From: Opisthocomus hoazin
Taxonomy: Eukaryota; Chordata; Aves; Opisthocomiformes; Opisthocomidae
Direction of reading: 5' to 3'
NCBI RefSeq assembly: GCF_030867145.1
Contig: NC_134440.1
Span: 6,324,001 to 6,388,000 of the forward strand
Length of the DNA: 64,000 nt
Of the stretch, positions 29,201-40,052 are shown one piece after another. Numbering within the stretch: the stretch's first letter is position 1; each line of letters opens with the position of its first letter. Below the pieces are notes generated by a model. It saw nothing but the letters and a program-made list of their open reading frames with translations, made no database searches and was not told where the DNA came from. The position numbers and the translations under genes were made by a program.

Positions 29201-32200
29201 GGCACCAGGGCAGCAGAGCCCGGCCAGCTATCGGCTGTGGGTATCGGCTTGGGCAGAGGATGCTCCGTCTCTCTCAGTGGCTCCCTCCAACATGGGCAGC
29301 GCTACCCAACCCCACCGCGATGCCTGGTGGCTTGAAGCCGCAGGAACACCCAGCTTCCAAAATGCTCCAGGCTTTCAATTAGCTGCATGTCTGCAAGGAG
29401 ATTGCTCAGCTCAGCGTATCTAAAATCTCCCGTGATGAGAGATCGTGATTTGACAGGAGAAGCGCAGCTGGCAGAGAAAAGACATCTCTTCACTTCCTGT
29501 AACTTCCCGAGTGTTTCTTAATGACCCAGTGCTCGTAAAGGCCCGCGGTTCTTGCAGTCACGCAGCGAAATCATCTCCCCGGCTGACGCTGATGTGTTGC
29601 TACCTCAGGGTAAGGAGGCAGCAGCTGTGTTTCAGCACACAGACATTGCACAACCGTTGAGGATGGGAAGAGCTGATGTATGCTGGATCCAACTGAAAGA
29701 GGAATTGTGGGTCAGCAGAATATTGTTGTCAGCGCTGGGATACGGCCAGGTTGCTATGGGGACACTTGTGCCTTTAGGATTTTGATCGTGCGAGGAATCG
29801 GGATGCTCTTTCACCTGATTTCCCCAAGGAATCATGCTTCTGTGATCCTCTCTTCCAGCCGCCAGCCCCGCTCCCCCCTGCAATCACAACTCAGCCCAGT
29901 GGCAACCTCCAGCCACATCTAAGAGAAGGATGGAGGGCTCTGGGGCACGAAGCACCCACAACAAGCCTGTGCAACGCCTGGCCTGAGCGCCACGTGCATC
30001 TCCGGTGGGTGTCTGTTTGGTGCCGGCAGCTGCCGGGCAGCGCATCGCGGCTCAGCCGGCATCGGAGCAGGGAGAGCACTCGCCTGTGTAGCCCCCGATC
30101 ATCCGGCACCCACTGCCACCCACAGCTGCGCAAAGGGACGATGCCAGCGTGGAGGTGATGGAGCTCTCGCCAGAGCAGGGACCGACCTACACCACTGTGC
30201 TGTGCCCAGGGGACCTGGGCTTAGCAGACAGCATCCAAATTCCCGTCTTTAGAAGCAGGTCAAGAGCCCAACCCTACCTACGTGAGGAGTTGAAGGATAA
30301 ATGCTTCAAGGGCTGGAAGGATGTTTTTCATTCCCAGGCCTGGGGAACCCGGCCAGGCGGGTCTGGTGGAGCCAGGGATGAAATCCAGGGGAAAGTCCTG
30401 CAGCCAGCCCGGTGAGCTGGCGGGTTTGGGCTGAGAGCCGGGGCAGCAGGAAGGGCACCCGTGCCGCTGGCTCAAGCATCCACCTTCCCTTTTACCTGTG
30501 GCAGGAGGAGCCGGCATCAGGCTGGGGCTGCCGCAGCAGCCGGGGCTCTGAGGAGAGGGGGAATTGCACGGAGAAAAGGAAAATTCATCCCCAGAACTAA
30601 CCGGTGCTGAAAATAATCAGTGACTAATTTTATCTCTTTATGATTGCCTTTTAACTGCAAGTTATTAAAGATGGAGAGAAAGAAGATGATGTCCTGGTGG
30701 GAGGATAAATGAGTGTTGCCATAGAAGCGAGGGGATGCTGCAGCACAACTCGGTCCATCTGGACCACAAACCACGAAGCCGCGGCAGAGCCTCAGGGGTG
30801 GCCGGTGCACTGCGGACGGAGACATGCCCCTGTGAATCCAAGGCAAGCTGACAGCCTGGGAAGTCAGTGAAGGTAGATTTGTGTTATCAAGCCAAAGCCA
30901 GAGAGTCAATATTTAGCCTGGATATGGAGCCCAGCCCTTGTGCAGCCGGGCCCCTGTCCATGCTGCTTGATTGCCCTCCTGAACTCACCCAGCAGTGGAC
31001 TGCTCTCCGCCTGGTCTCACAGCCGGATCGTGTTTCCCCCCCTCTCTGAGCTAACCCCATCCCAGAGGCACTTTTGTCAGTCTGAGGGCAAGGGAGAAGC
31101 CAGGATTTGGGGGTTTCAAGGGATTAGCAAAGAATTTGCCTCTGGGAATCTTTCTTCCATCTGCCTGGGATAAATTGTCCGATGGAGACGGAGGCTTTGC
31201 AGCTCAGCGGGAAACTGCTCGGAGCTAAACATGTGGAGGCGAAACCACTGCTGGTCCCTCCCTGCTGCAGGAACGGGGTGTTGAAGGGTCCTGGAAAGGG
31301 TGGGGAGAGCTCTGTCCCCTGGCCCCGCGCCGGGACGAAGTAGGAGGACGTTTTGCTTGGGCTCTGTGCGTGCAGGCGTTGCCCGTTCAGCCCCCGGGTT
31401 CTTGCCTGGGAGGACCAACTCGCCGACGGGAGGCAGGAGCAAGCTTACGACCCTGCAAGCACCACGGGAAACGGGATTAACTGGGAACAGAAGGGGTTTT
31501 TATTTGGCCTGTTTGTGATTTTCTGCTTTCATTATGTCCCTGTAACGCAAACATGCCTTGCCAGTTAACAGCCTTGACCTTACTGGAGCGGGAATAAAAC
31601 TGAGAAAACTGCCCTTGGCGCGTGCGCCCGCAGCCCTGGCACGGCGTGAGGGGCTGTGTTTACAGCTCCATCCCTTCCTCCATCTGTGTTCAGCTTCTGC
31701 AGCACGTTATTTATACCGCAGCAGGGTTCACGGCGTGCTCAGTCCTGCCTCTGCCGAAGAGGGGAAATCCCTGCCCTGGAAAGCAGGCGGCTGGTCCTGA
31801 GTTCATTTGCTGCGTGGTCCTAAAGCAGGACCGTGACCCAGTCTCGCCGGGTGTGCGGAGCCCTGGGAAAAGGCTGAGTCCCCTCCGGGATGCCAGCGCC
31901 CAGTTTATTCCTCCTTTAGACCTTGCAATCAAAGACCTTTCACACCTCTGCTAAAGAAATTTGTCGATACTGAGGATGTGAAACGTCACAGTTTCAGAGT
32001 TTTGGTTTTTGTTTTTTTAAACTGAAGCCTTTCAGAAGTGGCTCATCGTAAGAGAGATGTCCCCAAAGCAGGATGCCTCCAAGATGTGCCGGGTTGGTAC
32101 CAGCCGTGGCTGTGCCTGCCTGTGCTGAGCTGGAGGCTCTGGGCGACTTTGCACAGGCAGAGCCAGAGCCTGATGGTTCTTTTCTGCTCCCCAAATGAGA

Positions 32201-32690
32201 GAAGCTTCATCTCCCTACCTGCTGTGAGCGGGAAGCTGCCGTGAGGAGCACATCCCTCCCCATGAGGTGCTTGTGGCTGCCCAGGGCTCCTGGGGACCTG
32301 GCTGCAGGAGCAGGTACTGCGAGGAAATCAGAGGGGTCAGAGGGCAAAGGACCTGCTCTAAACACTGGCAAAAATTGGTTCTTACTGGGGTTGTGTAAGC
32401 ACTGCTGGTGCCAGGGGCTTGCTCCTCCTCTCTCCTCCACCACCTTCTTAACCATGCCTGGCAGATCTCTGATCTGCCCCTCTGCATCCCCAGCGCCCGT
32501 ATCCATCCCACAGCTGGCTCAGAGATCTCGGTTTGGGGAGCAAACGGCCCCTTCTCCCCTCTTCATGCTCTCTGGGGGGGGCTCGTGGAGGGACGAGCCG
32601 CGTCCCCCTGTGCCCACCTCGCTAGCAGCAGCCCCTGCTTTGGATGCCTGGGGCTGAACTGCCTTTTCTGGGGCTGAAGCGCGGGTGCTC
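26220..32690. other. Gene-poor stretch between OAZ1 and JSRP1, part 4
   Basis: Increasingly GC-rich towards JSRP1. Numerous short open frames on both strands look like composition effects. No exon with conserved protein motifs, no tRNA and no CR1 was recognised. Muscle enhancers of JSRP1 could lie here, but this is speculation. Confidence 0.45.
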
Positions 32691-32702
32691 CGGCTCCCGG
32701 TG

Positions 32703-32753
32703 ATTGGGTGCTATTTTGCTCCGGCGCGGTTCGGCAGCTGTTGCTGTATATTA
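32703..32753 (+). promoter_or_regulatory. JSRP1: Candidate JSRP1 core promoter (CCAAT, E-box, TATA-like)
   Basis: An inverted CCAAT box (ATTGG, 32703-32707) is followed by the E-box CAGCTG (32735-32740) and TATATTA (32747-32753). The next 60 bases are GC-rich and end at a good donor, CAG|GTACGAC (exon end 32813), fitting a short non-coding first exon starting near 32777. CAGCTG is a MyoD/myogenin-type E-box and JSRP1 is a skeletal-muscle gene, so the layout makes sense. The link to JSRP1 is inferred from position. Confidence 0.5.
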
Positions 32754-33268
32754 CCCCCGAGAGCCGGAGCCAGCCGGGGGGCTGGAGGCGAGGCGGCGGC
32801 GGTCGAGCCCCAGGTACGACTTTCTGTGGCTTTTAACCCTTTTGGTTGGACGCGGGGCAGCCGTGGGCACAGCCTGCGAGGTAGCACTTGGCCAGCAGCA
32901 CACCAGGGGCCACGTCCCGGTGCTGCCACGCGAACATGCACGAGGAGAGCAGGCCAGGCAAGGGAACTATTTTTGGAAGTTTCTTTGATGTGAGTCAGTG
33001 GTAGAGGCAACCTCGTGCAGGAGAAGTCCCAGCGACAGCAGAGCAGAGCAGGTTATTCGCTGAGCGTCTAGTTTTGTGCATTTAAGAGTAGATCCGGCGT
33101 GCAGAGCGTGCGTCCGAGGGAGTGGGAGCACGAGCAGCGGCGGGGAGGGGATGGACGGGTCGAGCAGTCGTACGGGAGGGCTCCTGTGCAGGAGTCAGCG
33201 TGAGCCGAGGGCTGGAGCTGGGCTCGGGGGCTGTGGGTGACCAGCCCTGCCATGGGCAAGCCGTCCCA

Positions 33269-33401
33269 GGCATCGGTGGCCATCCCTGGCATCAGCGGCC
33301 GTCCCTGGCATCGGTGGCCATCCCTGCCATCGGTGGCCATCCCTGGCATCAGCGGCCGTCCCTGGCATCAGCAGCTGTCCCTAGCATTGGTGGCCATCCC
33401 T
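33269..33401 (+). repeat. 19-bp minisatellite, seven copies
   Basis: Seven head-to-tail copies of GGCATCGGTGGCCATCCCT with a second variant, GGCATCAGCGGCCGTCCCT. The two forms alternate in blocks, suggesting higher-order duplication. It lies in the presumed first intron of JSRP1. It explains part of the long 305-codon frame crossing this region, which I do not accept as a gene. Confidence 0.9.
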
Positions 33402-34932
33402 GCCGTGCTCGGTCTGGGCAGTGGCCGGGTGCTTGGTACGTCGGAGCTGGGGCTGGTCTGGTAGGAACTGGCCCTAGGAGAGCTGGTCCTGCGGTGACAC
33501 AGCCTGTGCGGGGTGGGGATGAGGATCCCACGGGCTGTAGAGCCCCAGAATGCTTCCCTGTGGGGCATGGGCGCCCGTCTCCCATCCGGTGGGGAACAGA
33601 CCCGGACATGGAGCTGGTGAGCTCGTGGGACAGAGTTAACGCCTGTCGGCACTGGGGGGAGGACAGCTGCTGGCCTGGCCACAGCCCGGCTGTCACCGAG
33701 CCCTGTGGCCACCGCAGCAAAGCCTGGAAATGCGCCTGGGGGCAGTCTGGGCTCCTCCATCCAAGCCAAACCCAAGGGAAGGAGGTGTGGGAGCAGCCTG
33801 GCACCCCGCGACGGGGAGCTGAGCTCAGCCGGCGACCAGGGACCGCAGTGAGGAGGTGGCAGGAGGGCCGTGAGCCGCAGGGCGCTGCTGCCCGCTGGCT
33901 GCCCAGCCTCTGCTTTACCCCTCCCCGCTCAGCCAGAGCCCCTCGCAGTGGCATGGCAGCAGGTCCCCATCAGGGCTTGGAGAGAGACTTGGGATGCCCT
34001 GAGGCCACTGACAAGCTGCCTGGGCGGGCAAAAACATGAGAAGCACTTGGGGAAAAATCTCTTTAAGGAAAAATTCTCCATCTTTGTGCTTTCCTTGGGG
34101 CTGGGAACATCCCCCCCCCCAGCTGACAGGAGAGTCTTGGGGCAGCTCCTTTGCTTCCCAGCAGAGAAAGAACCAGACTCACCATCACTAAAAGAAAATC
34201 AAAGGCTTTTTTTTGCTTTCCTATTGAAAGCCAAGACCTTTCAGTGTGCTGGTCCCCACCTGAAAGGTTTCGTCTTATTTATTTATTTTGCTTCCAATAC
34301 CATGTCTTAGATTTCATCCTGGAAATTGTTTTTTTTTCTCAGCATTTATTTTTCCACTGGGGGAAACTAAACTAAATCCAGCTCAAAGGGTGCAATAATT
34401 CCTCCTTCTGGCTAGGGCTTGCAAGGATGTGGCATCCAGATCCCAGCGGAGTGAGGGCTGCGCTCAGAGGGACCGAGCCCGCGTGGTGTGGGGACCGTGT
34501 CGGTGCATCCTCATGCCCAGACCCAGGGGCAGAGAAACCCCCGAGGAGCCCAGCACGCTCCCCAGCCCTGCGTTGTGTCAAACCCCCGCAGAGCCCTGGG
34601 GAGCCTCCGGTTTTCTCTCCCTCTTCGCATCTCGGAAAAGCCCCAAGAGTCATCCCTGAACTTCGCAGTCCTCTTGGGTAGTCTGAGGTCTTCTCTGAGG
34701 TCTGATTGCTCCGTGGTACCTGGGGCTTGCCCTGCTGTCGAGACTACTGCCTGAGCTGCCTCCAGCCGTGTATTCTGGGCTGTTCGTCCCCGTGTGCCTT
34801 GGCAGGGAGGTCACCGTCCCCCGCGGCTGCAGCTCCCTGGGGATGTTCAGGATTGGTGATGTTTCGGGGCTTGGCAGCCCCGGAGCTGCGCGGTGCTGCT
34901 CTTACACCCCGGCCTTGCCAGCTGCTGCCACC

Positions 34933-37900
34933 ATGGCCGGGGGGATTTTTGCCCATCTTCTGGAATCTCTCTCCGCGGGTGACCTGGCTGCGCTAACAGG
35001 GGAGACGTGGCCACGATGTCCCCACTCTGCGGGCCGGCGGGTGGCAGGGGACCACGTGCCCCCGGCCCCTGGCGATTCCCACCTCCCCGAATTCATCGTG
35101 CAATGAACCACGCCGCGCTTGTCTTTCACAGATGCCGACGGGTCGGTGAGCAGCGTCGGGGAGAGCGGTAGAGCCCATGTAAGTGTGCGGCATCCCGGGG
35201 CCGGGGGGCTGCCGGGGGGGTGTCCCGCAGCGGCATCCAGCCCGGGAGGGCTCTGCGGGGCGTTGCAGGGCGTCCGTCCCGGGGGAGCCGAAGGCCTCGT
35301 CCCTCAGCTGTCGCTGTCACTGATCCGTGCCGGCGGGCAGCTCTCCCTCGCGGCACCGATCTGGTGCCGCTGACCCAGGCCAGCAGCCAGCCCGGCCACC
35401 AAAATCCCCCATCCCCGGCAGCACCGAGCCCAGACCCCAACACATTGTGTGCTCCCTCTGCTCCTGGAGCGCTGACCCCGTCGACAAGCGCTCCCCGGGT
35501 CCGACCCGCTGCCCTCAGTGCAACCGTGCTCGTCCGGGCTGGGGGCAAATCCAGCCCCGGGGGCTGCTCTGGGCTGGGCTTGCTGGGCCCCCGGGTCAGC
35601 AGCCACCAGCCCACCCGTGTGCGCTGCGGCCGTACCCCAGCGCCTGCTCCGCAGCACGGAGCCCGCTAGTAGCTAAAGCCATCTCAGCAGACAATAAAAA
35701 ACCCCCCAACGAGTTTTTAAGGCTGCCGATGCGGATACACGCACCGGGGTGAGGTGCTCGAGGAGCTGGTGACCAGCCCCGTTAGTGCCGTTCCAGGCCG
35801 GCGGCAGCACTGGCTCAGCCCCAGGGGACCTGGCGACCATAAGCATGGGCTGCGGGGGGACGCTGCGCTGAGCACCCCGTGTTCTGGGAGGGGGCACGGA
35901 CAGGCAGCGTGCCCCCCACCCCGCCCAGCCCTGCTGCGTGCTTCCCCCGCGGGGCTGTGTGATGCTCTCACACCCCCAGCCACGCTCGCACCCCTCCCCG
36001 CAGGGGCTAGAGGAGGTGAGGACCCAGCTTGGCATCTCTGAGCAGGATCCGGACGAGCCTGAGCTGAGCATGCCAGAGCCGGCACCGCTCGGCGTGGACA
36101 AGAAAGCGGTGGAGAAGAAGCGGGTGGAGAAGGTGGGAGCCAAAGGCAGCACTACCGTACCTCCAGGTAGGCGTGCAGGAAAGCCCTTCTCTGCCCCAAA
36201 CTGGCCAGCCTGGCCCCAGGAGGCCACAGACCCTCTCTGGCGTCCCCAGCCAGCCCGGGAGGCACCGTCTGCCCACGGAGAGGTGACAGGACGAGCTCTG
36301 CTCTCTGTAGTCCCATGGGAGCTCAGCCATCAGGCGTTGGGACAGGCTGCCCAGGGCAGTGGTGGAGTCCCCATCCCTGGAGGGGTTCAAGAAATGTGTA
36401 GATGTGGCACTTCGGGACATGGTTTAGCAGGCATGGGGGTGATGGGTTGATGGTTGGACTTGATGATCTTAGAGGTCTTTTCCAACCTTAGTGATTCTAT
36501 GCCATGGAGATGGGGCTTCCCATCCACCTGCCAATCCCCACTCCTCCTCCTCCTCTCAGCCCTGCCCAGGTCTGCTGCTGGGGGGGAGCAGCAGAGCTGG
36601 GAGAACAGGCAGAGGTTTTCCCCGCGTGAGCCCCAGGATGCTGCAACGCCATCGTGGCCCGAGCGCCTCGGACTCAGCCCCCATGGCACTCTTTGCCCTC
36701 CTCTGTGGTGCAAAAACCTTTCTCTGCCAGCGTTGGCAGGGCAGGCAGCTCCTGCCCCTGCCTATGCCCCTGCCCATGCCCTTCCCACCCCCCTCAACAC
36801 CCCCTGTGCCACTTCCCAGCACCCCCAGTAACGCTGTTCTCCTCGGGGGTCCTCAGTCCCCAAGAGCCTCCCCGTGCAGAGGAAGGTGGAGCCCTCCAGC
36901 CCGGACCCCACAGAGGAGCCGCTCCTCTGGGAAGGGCTCACCCTCAACAAGTGCATCCTGGTGGCCTCCGTCGTTGCCCTGCTCAGCGTCACCTTCCAGG
37001 TGCTCCAAGGTGAGCCAGGAGGGGCACGGCGGGCGCCGGGGTGGGCAGACCCTGCTCCCACCTCCTGCCTCTTCTCTCCTCTCTTCCAGCGCCGTGCTCC
37101 AGGGAGGGAGTCAGCCGTGACAGGCAGGACCCTCCACCACCTCCCCTGCACGGTGGGTTCAGATGCTCCGGGCTGCCCCGATCCCCCAGACCCAGCCTGA
37201 GATGGGGTCACGTCTCAGGCTGGGGTGGCCCTGGGACCCATGTCTGGGACATCACACCCGAAGGGCCTCGTCCCCTGCTGACGGGGGTCCCTCTCCCCTC
37301 CCAGAGGTGGTCAGCGCCAAGGAGGAGGAGGTCCGAGAAGTGGTGACTGCCCAGCCTCCCCAGCCCGCGCGCACAATGCTCGAGGACAGTGATGGTGACG
37401 ATGGTGGTGACGATGACGGTGATGATGACAGCGGTGCTGACAGCAACCTGGTATGGGTCTGGGGCAGGGGACAAACAGCACCCTCGGGGCACATCCCACG
37501 GTGGGGGGCATCTCGTCCCTGGGGGGAGGGACAGGGAGGGGTCCCGGTCCCTTCGGCTGCGTCACCGGCGCCTGATCCCCTCCACGTGTCCTCCCCCAGG
37601 CAGAGCCCTGGATCTTCAAGAAGTGGTTTGGCCGCTCGGCACCGGAGGACGAGGACGAAGAGCCCGCGGATGTCCCCGAGGTGTCACCAGCTGCAGCGGA
37701 GGTGAAGAAGAGCCGGGAGAAGAAGCCGGAGAAGAAGGAAGAGAAGGCTCGGGAGGGCCGTGGCGGTCAGGCAGAGCGGAGCAGCCGGAGGGAGGCACGA
37801 GCCAAGGACAGGGCTGCGGGGGACAAACCCAGCAGGGCCCCCCGGGCCCCCCGGGAGCCGGAGCAGCAGCCCCAGAAGAAGCGGAGCCGGGAGGGGAAGG

Positions 37901-38088
37901 AGAGCCGGCGGGAGCGGGACGAGCCCAGGAAGGAGGGGTGGAGAAGCCGTCCCGGCAGGGCCGATGGCGGCAGGGAGAGCCCGAAGCGGGACTGGCGGCA
38001 GCAGAAGGGCAAGAAGCCCTGGGAGCCGGCGGCCGCCCCGGGGAGGGACGGCACTGCCCGGCCCAGGGAGGGGAAGAGGCGCGACTGA
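34933..38088 (+). CDS. JSRP1: Junctional sarcoplasmic reticulum protein 1 (JP-45)
   Basis: JSRP1/JP-45 is a single-pass protein of the skeletal-muscle triad that binds calsequestrin and the Cav1.1 channel in excitation-contraction coupling. Exons: 34933-34978 (tentative), 35132-35178, 36004-36166, 36857-37009, 37090-37152, 37305-37450 and 37600-38088. Phases agree throughout, giving about 368 residues against 331 in human. The diagnostic block is EPLLWEGLTLNKCILVASVV (about 106-125), matching the human LSLNKCLVLASLVALLG segment just before and within the membrane helix (about 118-136). A D/G/E-rich acidic exon (37305-37450) and a 162-residue K/R/E-rich tail starting AEPWIFKKWFGRS follow. The N-terminal exon MAGGIFAHLLESLSA rests on a strong Kozak ATG and phase fit only. 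The 3' end was not located. Confidence 0.85.
36335..36501 (+). repeat. CR1 LINE 3' end in a JSRP1 intron
   Basis: Contains GGACAGGCTGCCCAGGGCAG, TGGAGTCCCCATCCCTGGAG, GATCTTAGAGGTCTTTTCCA and a short tail AGTGATTCTATGCC. It lies in the intron between 36166 and 36857, in JSRP1 sense orientation. Confidence 0.92.
37377..37440 (+). repeat. JSRP1: GAT/GGT trinucleotide-type repeat encoding an acidic tract
   Basis: Imperfect GATGGTGACGATGGTGGTGA units inside the JSRP1 coding exon 37305-37450 give SDGDDGGDDDGDDDSGADS. It sits after the membrane helix and before the basic tail, making a strongly acidic block. Length is likely to vary between individuals or species. Confidence 0.85.
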
Positions 38089-40052
38089 GCTGGGGCGACC
38101 GAGGGGCTCGAGGATGCCGAATCCAGGGGGGTCCAACCCCACCGCTGCCCCCAGCAAGGACCCTGTGCCGCTCCCTGCCCGCTCTCGGCAACATCGAACC
38201 ATCGAATCATGAAGGTTGGAAAAGACCTCTAAGATCATCCATCCAACTGACGTCCACACGGGCAGCGTTCCGGGAGCTCCGAGCAGCGGCCGAGCAGCCC
38301 GGGAGCCCGGCACCAGCCCCCCCCCAAGGGAGTCTGGGCCCCCCTGGATTAGATGCACAAAGGCAACCCGAAAGGACCGGGAGAAGGAGCTTCTCTTCGT
38401 CTGGGCTTCGCGCTGTTTCTCCATCCCCACCCGAAACCTCTCCTGCAGTTCGTTCCCACGCGTGGTCCCCGAGGCGTCGGGGCGGCGCAGTGGGCGCAGG
38501 GGTCCCAGCGAACAGAGTTTGTCTCCAGACTGTGTAGCTCTTCAATTCAGTTAACGGTTTTATTCGAAGCAAATCAAGAGAGAAGAGTGTTCTGGGTTAA
38601 CGAAGTCAGGCTGCAGCCGTCCTCAGAGGGACGTCGGGGGAACGACCGCCCCGACCTCGCCGGGCCCCGGCGCCGTCGCTGCGGGGCGGCGCGAAGCTTG
38701 CGGGGAACGGAGCGGGGCTGGAGAGCCCCTCACCCAGGATCCCTTCGGGCCTTGCCTGCGGAGTCGCTTTTAGAACGAAACACAAGTGCAAGATCATGCA
38801 GTGCTGTAGCAGCTACAGGAGACGTTCACAGCCCCAACCCACGGCAGGTTTGAGTATTTGCTAAATTAATAGAGGTTAAAGTGAACTATTTTCATTTTTA
38901 ATAAGGTACTAAACTGAATGTTTTGGGGGGGGAAAAAAAAAGGAAAAAAAGATCTTGTTCCTGGTTATGTTTGTGTGTTTTCTGTGCCCGCCCTGGTCCC
39001 CGATGCAGCAGGGCTCAGGGGTAACCCGCGTCCCCGCGCCGGCCATGGGATGGGGCCGGTGTGTGCCAGCCTCCGGCCGTGCCCCCCCCAGCCCCATCGG
39101 GAAGCTGCAAAGCCCAAGGGCTGGACCCAGCCCCAGCGAGGCTGCAGCCAGCACAAGCCCAGGAGCTGCTTTCCAGGGGTTTGGACCCCGTGGCAGCCTC
39201 GGTCGGTCTCGCCAGGGCCGGGCTTAGCTGGGAAGATGATCTGGGGCAGCCGGGCTCTCCATGCTGACGCCAGCAGGGACGCGGAGCAGGTGCGTTGGCA
39301 GCCGCTCGCACCCGCTCCTATTAATGGTGCGAGCAGCCCGGGAGGTGTAACGGGATCGCTCCCCTCGCTCAGCCCCTCACCCCCCGGCTCCGGCAGCGTC
39401 CTGGGAGCGGGGTCAGTAGACGGGACCCGGCGGGGAGCCCCAAGCCACCGCCAGCGGCTCTCCAGGGCTCGCACAGGGACAGGTCCCCAGATAAAGGCTG
39501 ATCCCTGCAAGGGGATTTTCCTTCTAATTCCGTTTTCGCAGGTGGAGCCGCATGGCTGTCGGGGGCTCAGTGACCGGCCGCGGGCTGGGGAATGGCCAGA
39601 GGATGCTGCGAGTTGGGGGGGGGTGGGGGGCTTGGAGGAAGCAACGACTGCCTTGCCCAGCTGTGACAGGAACAGAAGGCAAGGGGTAAATAAGCGTAGC
39701 CCTGGCCAGATCTGCCAGGACATCGCGATGGCCCCACGGTGCCGGTATCCAGCCCACACCCCTCCGCGGGGTCAGAGCCACCCTGCAGCACGGCCCCGCC
39801 GGCACCTCAGGCATCCTCAGCACCGGGAGCAGGCGTGGGAAACACCGGGCTGCAGAGCTGTCCCCCGGGACCAGCACGGCTGCGGAAGAACCAGGACCAG
39901 AGCAACGCTATGGAGCCAAACCGTGGGGAAAGGACACGCGGGGAGCTCCCGTCTCGGCGAGAAGCACCAGCTCCCAAGCTTCGAGGGCAAACTGGGGAGA
40001 GGGGAGGGGAGGAAAACGGGATGAGGGCGAGCAGGGAGGCAGGCAGGTGCCT
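38089..40052. other. Interval between the JSRP1 and AMH 3' ends
   Basis: JSRP1 (plus) and AMH (minus) converge here. A truncated minus-strand CR1 is listed separately. An isolated minus-strand AATAAA is at 38559-38564, preceded in that sense by GC-rich DNA. A plus-strand AT-rich patch, ending in a G run then A runs, is at 38860-38950. A 368-codon plus-strand frame at 38918-40024 has no domain or splice support and appears composition-driven. No clear AMH poly(A) hexamer was seen just after its stop. Confidence 0.5.
38189..38250 (-). repeat. Short CR1 3' end fragment, minus strand
   Basis: Reads AACCATCGAATCATGAAGG, then TTGGAAAAGACCTCTAAGAT, the inverse of the CR1 terminus (GATCTTAGAGGTCTTTTCCAA in element sense). 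Only about 60 bases remain. It lies about 100 bases past the JSRP1 stop codon, perhaps within its 3' UTR. Confidence 0.85.

Noticed and set aside
33122-34039. A 305-codon open frame on the plus strand
   Set aside because: It runs through a 19-bp minisatellite and GC-rich intronic DNA of JSRP1. The composition explains its openness and it has no family resemblance.
37010-37089. An 80-base JSRP1 intron as a possible mirtron
   Set aside because: It has a G-rich 5' half and pyrimidine-rich 3' half, but the best stem by eye (GGTGGG with CCCACC) is short and interrupted. Short GC-rich introns often look like this.
38550-38890. A possible solo retroviral-type LTR on the minus strand
   Set aside because: An AATAAA followed by a GC-rich stretch suggested it, but I could not define terminal TG/CA ends, flanking target duplications or a family, so I do not list it. 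A stray poly(A) hexamer is as likely.
38918-40024. A 368-codon open frame between JSRP1 and AMH
   Set aside because: High GC makes stops rare. The translation has no motif and starts in a G-run/A-run patch; long frames are open on the opposite strand as well.
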